Virus record (IMG/VR): IMGVR_UViG_3300033150_001454
Span: 1-50,589 of that record
Source of the DNA: a virus
Length of the DNA: 50,589 nt
Reading direction: 5' to 3' (one strand)
Each line of letters starts with the position of its first letter. Position 1 is the stretch's first letter. The position numbers and the translations under genes were made by a program. Shown piece after piece: positions 6,618 to 13,836 of the stretch. Under the pieces are notes generated by a model that saw only the letters and a program-made list of their open reading frames with translations, was not told the DNA's origin and made no database searches.

Positions 6618-6990
6618 ATCTTTCACCTTCTCTATAATACTCCTCATCTATTAGATCGTATAGCTTCCATCTTAAGTCATTGATCTTACACCACGAGGAA
6701 TCATTGATTCTCTCACAGACACCATGATGCTTAGCGTATGGACACCTCGTGCAGAATTCTTCCTCATCAGTCTCTCGTCTTCCTAATAAGCAGAAGTAGC
6801 ACTCATCATCGCTTAAGGGCATGAGAGCAACCCAAGCCAACAGAAGCCTCTTCTTTTCCTCCATCACTCGTTCAACTGAGCTTGCATTCAAGATCTGTCT
6901 CTTATGCAGAAGAACCCTATCAGTAAGATTACAGAGTTCACGCTCGATATTAGACGCCAGTTCTGCTAATATCTCTTTATCAGCCTTCAT
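6589..6990 (-). CDS. Cys-rich zinc-binding-like protein (tandem paralogue B)
   Basis: The 133-residue protein is the paralogue of the 6234-6617 product. Shared features are the MKAD start, the WVxxMPLSDxxCYFC block, and a second cluster EFCTRCPYAKHHGVC. The four to five cysteines plus histidine suggest one or two zinc sites. The overlap with its sister gene is 29 bases, indicating coupled translation. An SD-like GAGGC lies upstream. It sits between the RPA-like and Sak4-like genes, so a replication accessory role is possible but unproven. Confidence 0.78.
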   Translation of the reverse strand: MKADKEILAELASNIERELCNLTDRVLLHKRQILNASSVERVMEEKKRLLLAWVALMPLSDDECYFCLLGRRETDEEEFCTRCPYAKHHGVCERINDSSWCKINDLRWKLYDLIDEEYYREGERYESRSKNKG

Positions 6991-7029
6991 GTTTGTTGCC
7001 TCCTTAAATAAATTTGGGAAGAGTGGTGA

Positions 7030-7794
7030 TTAGAGCTTCACCACCCTTATCGCTCTAATGCTCACATTAGAGCCGGATAGATTCACGTAGCCGAAGACTC
7101 GTACCTCATCGCCTGGTTGCAGTGACAAGGCTAATTGTTTCTGTTCTGGAGTCATCCTTGAGTACTGACCTCCAAGCCACACCGTAATCGGAAGTGGAGA
7201 ATTCAAGTCACCAACTTCTACTCCAAGTACTTCGCCCGTATCTCGCCTCTGAATGAGCCTGCCCACCCATCCAGCTATCAAGTCATTGTTCCCTCCTGAG
7301 TCCACGAGTCTGTCTAATGGAGTGGGATCTATGTCGGTTATCTGTGGTATCGGTGCTGGTTCCTCCACAACTTGTATCTTGCCCAGTCTTGTTATCCTGC
7401 CGTCGTTTCTGAGTGTGCAGGAGAATGAATAACACTTGTCCTCTTCAAATGCGTCGTAGAACTTCTCGATCCTGTCGTCCCATAGTGGAGCTGGCCTAAA
7501 GATTATGTCGTGAGTCTCTGGATCTTCACATGCGAAGTGAATCGTAGCAACCTTATTTTGTCCTGCATCTCGTGCGGGCTCCTTAGCTATGACCCTGCCT
7601 ATCAACTCGACTTTACCCGCACCTAACTGAAAGCTGTTACGAGCTTTCCAGACTATCACCGCTACGAGTGGAGGTCTATTCTCCTTATTGATTATCTCCT
7701 GTATCTCTGCTAATACCCGTTCCTTAGGAAGCTCCGCAAGCTTAGCAAGTTTCTCAGCTTCGGCTTCGAGATCTATATCGTATAGATCAACCAT
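7030..7794 (-). CDS. RPA-like single-stranded DNA-binding protein, two OB folds
   Basis: The 254-residue protein has an N-terminal helix (1-45), then two beta-barrel-like segments. OB-1 spans roughly 55-150 (VELIGRVIAKEPARD, IHFACEDPE). OB-2 spans about 165-254 (IAGWVGRLIQRRDTGEV, LQPGDEVRVFGYVNLSG, SIRAIRVVKL). The spacing of GxV, PGDxVxV and terminal strands fits archaeal RPA-type SSBs. Such proteins coat single strands during replication and load annealing or helicase factors, matching its Sak4- and MCM-like neighbours. No zinc finger is seen. Confidence 0.75.
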   Translation of the reverse strand: MVDLYDIDLEAEAEKLAKLAELPKERVLAEIQEIINKENRPPLVAVIVWKARNSFQLGAGKVELIGRVIAKEPARDAGQNKVATIHFACEDPETHDIIFRPAPLWDDRIEKFYDAFEEDKCYSFSCTLRNDGRITRLGKIQVVEEPAPIPQITDIDPTPLDRLVDSGGNNDLIAGWVGRLIQRRDTGEVLGVEVGDLNSPLPITVWLGGQYSRMTPEQKQLALSLQPGDEVRVFGYVNLSGSNVSIRAIRVVKL

Positions 7795-7810
7795 TCTTCT
7801 CTCATTCCTC

Positions 7811-7933
7811 CTATAGTTTATTTCCCATTTGGCGCATGGGTGCGGTCTCGCCTCTTATGAGGCTTGACTGTGAAGCTTCTTGAGCAGCCTCATGGTAGAT
7901 GATGATAACTGCCCATATAGACAAATCTATCAT
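7811..7933 (-). CDS. Small hypothetical protein with hydrophobic N-terminus, 40 aa
   Basis: An ATG at 7933, preceded by GAGGTGA, opens a 40-residue frame beginning MIDLSIWAVIIIYHEAAQEA. The first 13 residues are hydrophobic enough for a short membrane or amphipathic anchor; the rest is polar. It fills the 143-base gap between the vWA and RPA-like genes. It may be real on the strength of the ribosome binding site, but nothing more can be said. Confidence 0.45.
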   Translation of the reverse strand: MIDLSIWAVIIIYHEAAQEASQSSLIRGETAPMRQMGNKL

Positions 7934-7937
7934 TAAT

Positions 7938-9527
7938 TCACCTCATATAATTGAGTAGTTTGAAGAATTGAGTTGGCAATTCGCATATGTTGTGGGTGAA
8001 GGTGAAAGAGTTAGGAATTCTGGTTAGGTACTCGATGAAGGGATTTTGAGCCTCGATCCTCACATCACTCAGTAATAAGACTCCAACCTTCTTGCCATCC
8101 TGCCTGATCCTCTCTATCATCTTGTATGCGTATTCAGGATCATTAGGCATGCCGTCAGTTATTATGATGAGCTTATCTATCCTTGAGAGGTAGTCGGATA
8201 TTCGATTGAGGACGAAGCCTAACGGTGTGCCTCCGTCTGGTATTAGTCCGGCAATTCTGCTCTTAGTCATGGAATCGAATGGCGTAGTAATGTCTTTGAT
8301 GGCTGAGATCTGACTGCCAGAGAAAGAGGTTAAGGCGAAGTCTATGCCTACATAATCCATGGCTGAAGTTATCACTGCGATCGCTGCCCTGTATAAGTCT
8401 GCATAATCACTGATCGAGGCTGACATGTCTATGAGGATCAAGAACTTGCCTCTCGGTACAAGCTGTCTCTCATCTATGAAGAATTTGGGCTTCTCATGCT
8501 TCTCATATACTCTCGAAATGAGGAAGGATTCTGGTTCTATATCGTCGCCTATATGGCTTATAGTTTCTATCCATCCAACTTGCCACTTCATCAAGTTGTT
8601 CTTCAGTATTTCAGCTTCCGTCTTTACCGGCTCGTATATGAGGCTCCAATCGCCTAATTGATCCTGTACTCTGCCTTTCATGCTTCCAGCCATCTTCTGC
8701 AGAACTAATAATACCTGCTTGTATTCCTCGATATCCTTCTTTATCTCTTCAAATTCGAGCACAATGCTTTCGGGTAGCTCAACTTCTTTAATTCCCTTAT
8801 TTACGAGTCCTTGGTTCATGATGAGGACTAGCAGATTAGCGAGTTCTGATTTATACTCAGGTTCTATCCATGCATCCCTCAGGATGTTATAAGATTTCAT
8901 AACCGCCTCTTTCAGATCATCCACGGTCTCTATCTCAGTCATTATCTCCTTAACTTTGTAGACTAAATCTCGCCATTCATTCCTCTCCTCAAATTCATAA
9001 TCGAATAGAAGGATGCCCATCATCTCGTTTAGCTGTAGGTGAGAATCGATGTCTGACGGATTTAGCTTAAGTTTTTCATTCATCACAGCTGGGTTTTCAA
9101 GAATGAGATTCATTCCCGCACGTCCGACTTCTTTCATGAATTCTTGTTCCTGAGAGTATTTATAGTCTCTTAGACCGAGCTTTTCAATCCTATAATCCTC
9201 AAAGATTTCGATGAGGTTCTTTATCAAAAGAAGTTTTGCATCCTTAAGAGTATGCATTTGATCATAGAACTCATCAAAAATTGCCTCTTTATCAAGTGAG
9301 AATCTGAGGTGTTGAGCTTCATGCCAAGTACAAAACCTGTAGAACCTCCATCTTTTAATATCAGTTAAGTCCAGCTCAACCTCGTATGGAATTTCCTGGT
9401 AATAGCTTGGGAGGACAACGTATCTATGCTTCACATCTGCTCCGAACCAGCTACCTCTATACACTATAGTTTCTTTATCTTCACTCCACGCTTTCACAAG
9501 GAAGGATAATACTTCATCTGGATTCAT
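7938..9527 (-). CDS. vWA-domain protein with N-terminal HExxH-like motif
   Basis: In this 529-residue protein, residues 360-529 form a von Willebrand A domain. Its metal-binding MIDAS is complete: D367-x-S-x-S371 (LIDMSAS), T434 (GGTPLG) and D458 (ITDG). The N-terminus carries WHEAQH (69-73), an HExxH pattern like zinc peptidases, and a long helical middle. It is encoded with a MoxR-type ATPase two small genes upstream, the classic MoxR-vWA pairing used to insert metals or remodel protein complexes. Here the pair may remodel a replication or host complex. Domain calls strong, role inferred. Confidence 0.85.
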   Translation of the reverse strand: MNPDEVLSFLVKAWSEDKETIVYRGSWFGADVKHRYVVLPSYYQEIPYEVELDLTDIKRWRFYRFCTWHEAQHLRFSLDKEAIFDEFYDQMHTLKDAKLLLIKNLIEIFEDYRIEKLGLRDYKYSQEQEFMKEVGRAGMNLILENPAVMNEKLKLNPSDIDSHLQLNEMMGILLFDYEFEERNEWRDLVYKVKEIMTEIETVDDLKEAVMKSYNILRDAWIEPEYKSELANLLVLIMNQGLVNKGIKEVELPESIVLEFEEIKKDIEEYKQVLLVLQKMAGSMKGRVQDQLGDWSLIYEPVKTEAEILKNNLMKWQVGWIETISHIGDDIEPESFLISRVYEKHEKPKFFIDERQLVPRGKFLILIDMSASISDYADLYRAAIAVITSAMDYVGIDFALTSFSGSQISAIKDITTPFDSMTKSRIAGLIPDGGTPLGFVLNRISDYLSRIDKLIIITDGMPNDPEYAYKMIERIRQDGKKVGVLLLSDVRIEAQNPFIEYLTRIPNSFTFTHNICELPTQFFKLLNYMR

Positions 9528-9531
9528 ATGA

Positions 9532-9777
9532 TCATCCTCGCCTTATTTTCAAAGGCTTCACGATCACGTAGTTAGGCTTGACTTTAATTATGACGCCTTC
9601 TACTACGTCGCCAGGCTTTATCTTGTAGGATAGAGGATCTGCATCAGCGAATAATACGATTTTGCCGTTTACGAGCCTGCTTATGGGCAACTTTCCCTTC
9701 TTCCCCTCCAGTGCTACTACGGTAACCTCTTCGTCCACATTCTCAGTAACCATATATGATTCTTCTAAGGCTTCCAA
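9532..9777 (-). CDS. Small beta-barrel protein (S1/TRAM-like)
   Basis: The TTG start at 9777 follows GGGAGG and nearly abuts the stop of the preceding gene. The 81-residue product has the repeated strand pattern of small beta-barrels: KLPISRLVNGKIVLFADA, then IKPGDVVEGVIIKVKPNYV, ending in basic residues. The PGDVVEGVIIKV stretch resembles S1/TRAM nucleic-acid-binding barrels. It sits between MoxR and vWA genes and may be part of that complex. Family call tentative. Confidence 0.68.
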   Translation of the reverse strand: MEALEESYMVTENVDEEVTVVALEGKKGKLPISRLVNGKIVLFADADPLSYKIKPGDVVEGVIIKVKPNYVIVKPLKIRRG

Positions 9778-9778
9778 A

Positions 9779-9973
9779 TCAGACTTCCTCCCTCACTTCA
9801 ATAATCGCTTCTACCGATTTAGCAAGGTAATTAGCTACGTAAAGTTTGGCTTCAGACTCATCAATGTCGAATGCGACCATTCTCTTTATTATCTCATCAA
9901 ATGTTTTTTGAAGATCTTTGGGTAAGACTCTCTCCTTGAATTCATCAGGAGTTAATAATATCAATACCTTCAA
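9779..9973 (-). CDS. Small hypothetical helical protein, 64 aa
   Basis: A TTG at 9973 overlaps the MoxR stop (TTGA), giving a 64-residue helical, acidic protein (start MKVLILLTPDEFKERVLPKD). It precedes the beta-barrel gene by 1-2 bases, so the four genes MoxR, this one, the barrel and vWA form one coupled block. No homology recognised; it could be an adaptor in the ATPase-vWA system. Confidence 0.68.
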   Translation of the reverse strand: MKVLILLTPDEFKERVLPKDLQKTFDEIIKRMVAFDIDESEAKLYVANYLAKSVEAIIEVREEV

Positions 9974-10983
9974 TTCAGACCACCTATCTTACTTTCTATT
10001 AGTTCTATGGCTTGTCGTTTTACTGTCTCTCCCCATTGTGCATATACTTCTACTAAGACCATATTTATTGCATCTTCGAGCTTGATGTCTGAGGATAGGA
10101 GTTTTGCTATCGCAATGCTCTCTCGAATGCTTGGTACGTAAGGTAATTCAGTTGCCCTTAAGAATTGTATCGTCTTGATTACGTCAAGCATTTCTTGGAA
10201 ATATTTTCTAATCTCTGGTACATGTAGCTTTACTATATTGTACTCTGTACTGAGATCAGGGTATGAGAGCTCTAACTTAACGGGAAATCTCGATATTATC
10301 TGTGCAGGTAACATCTTGGTGCCTAAATGGAGTCTGTCTAAGGGATTAATTGATGCCACACAAAACCATCCTTCTCTTGCTTTAAACGTTCTTCCTTCCA
10401 CATTTACTTCCTTCCTGTGATCAAGTGCCTCGTCGATTCGAACTAAGGTATCCGGTTCGGATGTATTGAGTTCATCCAGATATAATATGCCTCCTTCTTC
10501 CATGCTCAGAATTAACGGTCCCTTCTTGAAGTAGAGATTGCCCTTCTCATCCGTATCGAGACGGCCTATTATGTGATGCTCTCTAGTCCTCAAGCTACAG
10601 GGTATTATTCTTAGAGGTTTCTTCAATATTTCAGCTGCCTTGCGTATTGCCTCAGTCTTGCCTGTACCTGCCGGACCTATCAACAGCACATTAAGACCTA
10701 AATTATAACATTTTAAGAGTTTTGAAACTACGCCTTGCCAGTCATCATATATAACGTTCTTGGGTATTAGATAATCTTCCTCAAGCTCTTCTTCACTCTT
10801 ACCAGGTATGCTAACTGAGACCCATGTGTTTCTGCCTACTTTCTTGATTTGTCCCGTATTTCTGAGTATATTTAACTCTCTCAGGAGATCCTTAGGAGAT
10901 ACTGCAAGCTTGATTGTGAGATCGCTTACTGTCCAGTCTCCTTTCTCTCTAAAACACTCAATTATTTGTTCTCTTAAATTCAT
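9970..10983 (-). CDS. MoxR-type AAA+ ATPase with N-terminal winged helix
   Basis: The start is set at ATG 10983 (MNLREQIIECFREKGDWTV); a TTG at 10992 would add three residues. Residues 1-55 look like a winged helix. The AAA+ core has Walker A GPAGTGKT (near 103-110), GGILYLDELN as Walker B, and SINPLD and SRF as sensor and arginine-finger regions. This fits the MoxR/CobS/GvpN clade. These ATPases act as chaperones with vWA partners, and one is encoded just downstream. As the first gene after the promoter it may be expressed early. Family call strong. Confidence 0.9.
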   Translation of the reverse strand: MNLREQIIECFREKGDWTVSDLTIKLAVSPKDLLRELNILRNTGQIKKVGRNTWVSVSIPGKSEEELEEDYLIPKNVIYDDWQGVVSKLLKCYNLGLNVLLIGPAGTGKTEAIRKAAEILKKPLRIIPCSLRTREHHIIGRLDTDEKGNLYFKKGPLILSMEEGGILYLDELNTSEPDTLVRIDEALDHRKEVNVEGRTFKAREGWFCVASINPLDRLHLGTKMLPAQIISRFPVKLELSYPDLSTEYNIVKLHVPEIRKYFQEMLDVIKTIQFLRATELPYVPSIRESIAIAKLLSSDIKLEDAINMVLVEVYAQWGETVKRQAIELIESKIGGLN

Positions 10984-11025
10984 TCTTATCAACCCGTGAA
11001 CGTATCTAAGTCTCTCAAGAAATTA

Positions 11026-11034
11026 GTATATAAG
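11026..11034 (-). promoter_or_regulatory. TATA-box candidate for the leftward replication operon
   Basis: On the minus strand CTTATATAC lies about 35-45 bases upstream of the MoxR ATG. An archaeal TATA box at this place would start transcription roughly 10-20 bases before the gene. Two further AT-rich elements lie upstream (11058-11086 and 11103-11123), each repeated near another operon start. Confidence 0.6.
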
Positions 11035-11057
11035 TATTGCTTCTTATACAAGATATT

Positions 11058-11086
11058 ATATTAATTAATACAATATATTAAATAAT
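11058..11086. repeat. 29-bp AT-rich element, copy 1
   Basis: This element matches 34757-34785 at 27 of 29 positions, in the same orientation. Both copies lie in intergenic gaps upstream of leftward genes (MoxR operon here, portal operon there). A shared promoter or operator is the simplest reading. No binding protein can be named. Confidence 0.65.
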
Positions 11087-11102
11087 GGATGATAAAGCTA
11101 TA

Positions 11103-11123
11103 GGATAGATTATTTATAAATAT
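11103..11123. repeat. 21-bp element, inverted copy of 38042-38062
   Basis: The 21 bases are the exact reverse complement of 38042-38062. Relative to transcription the two copies point the same way: upstream of the leftward MoxR operon here and of the rightward tail operon there. The core TTTATAAAT could itself be a TATA box. AT-rich similarity extends beyond the 21 bases. Confidence 0.75.
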
Positions 11124-11152
11124 GTATTAATTTAATATATAATGTAGAAAGA

Positions 11153-11428
11153 TTATTTAGAGAAGAATTTAGAGAGCCATCTTCTCCAGATGAGTTTCTT
11201 GATGTACTCAGCCAAGGAGATTATACCTATGCTCGCCAAATAGTCGTATGCATCGTCGTAAGTCATACCAGCTACCTGAGCTACACCACCCACGAGACCA
11301 CCAATGACCAACGTTTGTACGAATTTTCTCAAGTCGAATTTCTCGTCTTTGCTCTTCATGAAGCCGAAGAATGCTGCTACGAGTCCTGAAAATATCCCTT
11401 GTGATACATTCCATAAAGCTTCAAACAT
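11153..11428 (-). CDS. Small glycine-rich membrane protein, holin candidate
   Basis: The 91-residue protein has two hydrophobic segments, about 10-25 (GIFSGLVAAFFGFM) and 37-55 (VQTLVIGGLVGGVAQVAG), separated by a charged loop, and a basic aromatic tail. This size and topology fit holins or other small viral membrane proteins, but no family signature is visible. It is the last gene of the leftward 17.0-11.15 kb cluster, and AT-rich DNA follows. Confidence 0.65.
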   Translation of the reverse strand: MFEALWNVSQGIFSGLVAAFFGFMKSKDEKFDLRKFVQTLVIGGLVGGVAQVAGMTYDDAYDYLASIGIISLAEYIKKLIWRRWLSKFFSK

Positions 11429-11471
11429 CTTGCATCGTAGATAGTAGATGAATGATGATTTATAAGGATTG

Positions 11472-11804
11472 CTAAATTATGGTAGCAAGCTCTGGATGCT
11501 TCTTGCGTATATCATCAAGAGCATCTGAGAGTGATGGTTTCTTCCAGATCTTGGTGAAGAGAAAATGTAAGTATTCATGGCATAGTCCTTGAGCTAACAT
11601 CTCTACAGTTGGCTCTTCATCATCACCAAGCACGATCTCATTGTTTTCCTCATCATACGCAAAGCCTCTTACTCCTCTCAATCTCTCGAAAAGAGGATCG
11701 TCCATCTGCTTGATCACTTCTTTCCTGAACCATCTCCAATCAGAGATGAAGCTGGATGGAATTACCGTGATCTTAGGCTCTTTGTATCTTCTAATAAAGT
11801 TCAT
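11472..11804 (-). CDS. Small HExxH protein, metallopeptidase-like
   Basis: The start is chosen at the ATG at 11804 (MNFIRRYKEPKITVIPSSF), which overlaps the previous gene's stop by 14 bases; the longer frame to 11843 would run deep into that gene. The product, about 110 residues, contains LCHEYLHFL, an HExxH zinc-binding motif of the SprT/minigluzincin type. The third ligand is not obvious, and the protein is near the minimal size for such peptidases. Two other proteins in this virus also have HExxH motifs (vWA and GHKL proteins). Activity is uncertain. Confidence 0.7.
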   Translation of the reverse strand: MNFIRRYKEPKITVIPSSFISDWRWFRKEVIKQMDDPLFERLRGVRGFAYDEENNEIVLGDDEEPTVEMLAQGLCHEYLHFLFTKIWKKPSLSDALDDIRKKHPELATII

Positions 11805-11934
11805 AGCCCATCTTCTCGATGTATTCTTGTATGATTGAAGCAAGCTGCCTGACTAAGTCAGCATCTCCATCCAGTGTTATCTTCACACTCTCCATTGCGT
11901 ATCGTGTAGGCTCCATAATAAACTCTATACGCAT
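11791..11934 (-). CDS. Small hypothetical protein, 47 aa
   Basis: The ATG at 11934 is 9 bases after GGAGG, better placed than the ATG at 11940. It opens a 47-residue frame, MRIEFIMEPTRYAMESVKIT through MGYELY. A short strand-helix arrangement is plausible. The stop overlaps the start of the HExxH gene, indicating coupling. No family recognised. Confidence 0.6.
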   Translation of the reverse strand: MRIEFIMEPTRYAMESVKITLDGDADLVRQLASIIQEYIEKMGYELY

Positions 11935-11936
11935 TA

Positions 11937-12170
11937 TCATTCACCTCCCTTGATTAAAAACATATCCATATCCAATTCCTTAATGACTTCTGTTATCTCT
12001 TCTTCAGTACAAGGTGGAATTTCGTGTATATCCGGGAAGTATATCTCTACCGTCTTAATGACTTTCTTCATTAACTCAGGATCCAGGATTATATCTCCAG
12101 TACTATCTAAAGATATGGGTATGCACATGCCCACGAACATCGCTATCTTAAGCTTCTTCTTCTCGTCCAT
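11937..12170 (-). CDS. Hypothetical protein, paralogue of the 12783-13043 product
   Basis: The 77-residue product starts MDEKKKLKIAMFVGMCIPIS and ends with TEEEITEVIKELDMDMF. It aligns along its length with the 12783-13043 product (LKLAFLMGHF..., PEEIAEVLRLLDLERF), so the two are diverged duplicates. The gene overlaps its upstream neighbour by 23 bases. No known domain; the C-terminal helix is amphipathic. Confidence 0.72.
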   Translation of the reverse strand: MDEKKKLKIAMFVGMCIPISLDSTGDIILDPELMKKVIKTVEIYFPDIHEIPPCTEEEITEVIKELDMDMFLIKGGE

Positions 12171-12336
12171 CCTCTTTCACTACTAAGTATTCTACTATAA
12201 AGCTCCTATGCTCTGAATCTCCAGCTAAGTAGCGAACGTTAAGGGTTACTGAAGTAATGTAGCATGGCTTTTCCAGTCCAAGCTTGTCTACTATTTCATC
12301 CTCAGTGAATTCCTTAATTCTCTTCTTCAATCTCAT
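12148..12336 (-). CDS. Hypothetical protein, 62 aa
   Basis: A small protein starting MRLKKRIKEFTEDEIVDKLG with a basic N-terminus, then a beta-rich middle (CYITSVTLNVRYLAG). It overlaps both neighbours by about 23 bases, which fits the compressed arrangement of this operon. No family is recognised and nothing suggests a specific function. Confidence 0.68.
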   Translation of the reverse strand: MRLKKRIKEFTEDEIVDKLGLEKPCYITSVTLNVRYLAGDSEHRSFIVEYLVVKEDGREEEA

Positions 12337-12571
12337 CTAACTCGCCTCTCAAGAACGCTTCAGCATCTTCCTCGTTATCGAATAATATAGCATGACATTC
12401 AGGACAGCTATAATCCATGATATCTCCAAAGCCTCCACAGGAATTCCAATTTGTATAATCTATAGTTCCATTCTTTCTTAGGCTGACTGTTGCAGTAACG
12501 TATTCTTCACCAGAAAATATTAAGTAATTTATCTCTTTACCACATTCTGGACATTTAGGCATATCTGTCAC
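12314..12571 (-). CDS. Zinc-ribbon protein (paralogue pair A)
   Basis: The 85-residue protein (or 82 from the internal ATG at 12562, MPKCPECGKEINYL) has knuckles CPEC near the N-terminus and CPEC again about 45 residues later (YSCPECHAIL), forming one zinc ribbon. It shares the pattern CPxCGxEIxYxxxxGxE with the next upstream gene product (12574-12786). A strongly acidic tail follows. It may be a nucleic-acid- or protein-binding adaptor. Confidence 0.78.
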   Translation of the reverse strand: MTDMPKCPECGKEINYLIFSGEEYVTATVSLRKNGTIDYTNWNSCGGFGDIMDYSCPECHAILFDNEEDAEAFLRGELDEIEEEN

Positions 12572-12573
12572 CT

Positions 12574-12786
12574 CTACTTAAATCTTATAAGCTCAAGATC
12601 TATTCTTCCACCACATTTAGGGCAAACTATTTGATCCATTTGGTAATCTACAGGTTCTGTATCTTCTGTGTAGCCATAACTGAATGAACCATCAGACATC
12701 TCTTGGAATACTTCTCTGATCCATACAAGCTCCTTGCCTTCTACAAAGATATAATCTATCTCTTCTCCACAGTTAGGGCATTTCAT
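12574..12786 (-). CDS. Zinc-ribbon protein (paralogue pair B)
   Basis: The 70-residue protein begins MKCPNCGEEIDYIFVEGKEL and carries a second knuckle CPKCG near the C-terminus, a complete four-cysteine zinc ribbon. It is paralogous to the 12314-12571 product. Start and stop nearly touch the neighbours (ATG overlapping the stop of 12783-13043). The role is unknown; duplication next to another duplicated gene suggests amplification of a small gene cassette. Confidence 0.78.
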   Translation of the reverse strand: MKCPNCGEEIDYIFVEGKELVWIREVFQEMSDGSFSYGYTEDTEPVDYQMDQIVCPKCGGRIDLELIRFK

Positions 12787-13043
12787 CTCGTATCAACTCC
12801 ACTAAATCTTTCAAGATCCAAGAGCCTGAGAACTTCAGCTATTTCTTCTGGAGTTACATTACCGATATTCCAAGGATCTCCTTCTTCTTCATTCGTCTTA
12901 TTGATTGAATAAGCTACCGCGTCAGGCATGAGCATTATTCTGGGTACTCCCAGCATAGCTTCCGTCGTCATAATTGATAGTGCACTGAAGTGACCCATGA
13001 GGAATGCGAGCTTGAGTTGTCTCTCAGTCACCAAATAAGCCAC
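12783..13043 (-). CDS. Hypothetical protein, paralogue of the 11937-12170 product
   Basis: The 86-residue frame starts with GTG at 13043. A GTG at 13031 (giving MTERQLKLAF) matches the paralogue's N-terminus better and has a GGTGG site at good spacing, so the true product may be four residues shorter. The C-terminal PEEIAEVLRLLDLERF aligns with the paralogue. No known function. Confidence 0.7.
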   Translation of the reverse strand: MAYLVTERQLKLAFLMGHFSALSIMTTEAMLGVPRIMLMPDAVAYSINKTNEEEGDPWNIGNVTPEEIAEVLRLLDLERFSGVDTR

Positions 13044-13046
13044 CTT

Positions 13047-13388
13047 CTATCCTATCATGCATTCTTTTAACTTAATGAACCTGTTGTACTCCTCCTTTAC
13101 CTCATCAGTTATCTCTTTGAAGTGCTCTCTTACATATTTATAGAAACCGCTTGAGTCATAGTCGCCTATCACCACGATGCTATCAAATGCCCATCTCCCT
13201 GCATTTGGATGCTCTTCAATGCCATTGATGTCTCCTCCTCCTGTTTGGTCGCTCTTCCTCAACAGATAAGCTAAGACTCCGATCTGATTGTTAGCACATA
13301 TCTCCCAAAGCTTGAGACCACAGCCTAGCTTATGTGGATGCAGATATTCTTGCTTCGTCTCATTCACTATTAAGAAGTATTGACCCAT
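13047..13388 (-). CDS. Conserved MGQYF-family hypothetical protein
   Basis: Start is set at 13388 so the product begins MGQYFLIVNETKQEYLHPHK. That N-terminus, followed by GLKLWE, GRWAFDSIVVIGDYD and a C-terminal KEITDEV, is a widespread phage and archaeal protein family of unknown function (about 115 residues). A GAGGT site lies 9 bases upstream of this ATG. The family is recognised from its conserved opening, but I know of no biochemical role. Confidence 0.8.
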   Translation of the reverse strand: MGQYFLIVNETKQEYLHPHKLGCGLKLWEICANNQIGVLAYLLRKSDQTGGGDINGIEEHPNAGRWAFDSIVVIGDYDSSGFYKYVREHFKEITDEVKEEYNRFIKLKECMIG

Positions 13389-13390
13389 AT

Positions 13391-13573
13391 TCATTCTACC
13401 TCGTATACGGCTATGTAGTCATCTCCTTCTGGACAAGGGAATGCTACGATGATTGGTGGGAATGTTGTAGGAGTCGATAGAACTACATCCACATCTTCGA
13501 ATCTCTTCGCTTCTCTATTGAATTTCACTAAGTCTGCTCTTCCATAGTATACAAGCTTTAATTTATAAGGCAT
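13391..13573 (-). CDS. Small hypothetical protein, 60 aa
   Basis: The start is set at the ATG at 13573, which overlaps the preceding stop (TAATG), giving MPYKLKLVYYGRADLVKFNR. It is a short beta-rich protein with an acidic end (DYIAVYEVE). Its stop overlaps the ATG region of the MGQYF-family gene. No family recognised. Confidence 0.68.
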   Translation of the reverse strand: MPYKLKLVYYGRADLVKFNREAKRFEDVDVVLSTPTTFPPIIVAFPCPEGDDYIAVYEVE

Positions 13574-13773
13574 TAGCAATCATCCTCCCATATTATCTTA
13601 GGAATTATGCCTTTCCGTTCAAGCTCTGATATGACCTCTGCACAAGTATCGCAGACGAGGAATGATTCGTCATTGTCCAATTCGACTATCTTGCCATCAC
13701 CGAGTTCATCAGTTCCACAGAATTCGCAGACTTCATCGGTTTCTCTATCCCTAATTCTCACTATTTTAGGCAT
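13573..13773 (-). CDS. Small zinc-finger protein, 66 aa
   Basis: The 66-residue product contains CEFC and, about 25 residues on, CDTC, a four-cysteine zinc ribbon or treble-clef-like unit, followed by a helix (AEVISELERKG). The N-terminus MPKIVRIRDRETDEV is basic. It is the third or fourth small zinc protein in this operon. It could be a transcription regulator or host-protein adaptor; no closer call is possible. Confidence 0.75.
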   Translation of the reverse strand: MPKIVRIRDRETDEVCEFCGTDELGDGKIVELDNDESFLVCDTCAEVISELERKGIIPKIIWEDDC

Positions 13774-13836
13774 GTTAATAGCCTCCGACCCGCCTCATCA
13801 CGAGGAAATAACGGGTTTCGACTCTCATGAGTCTCG

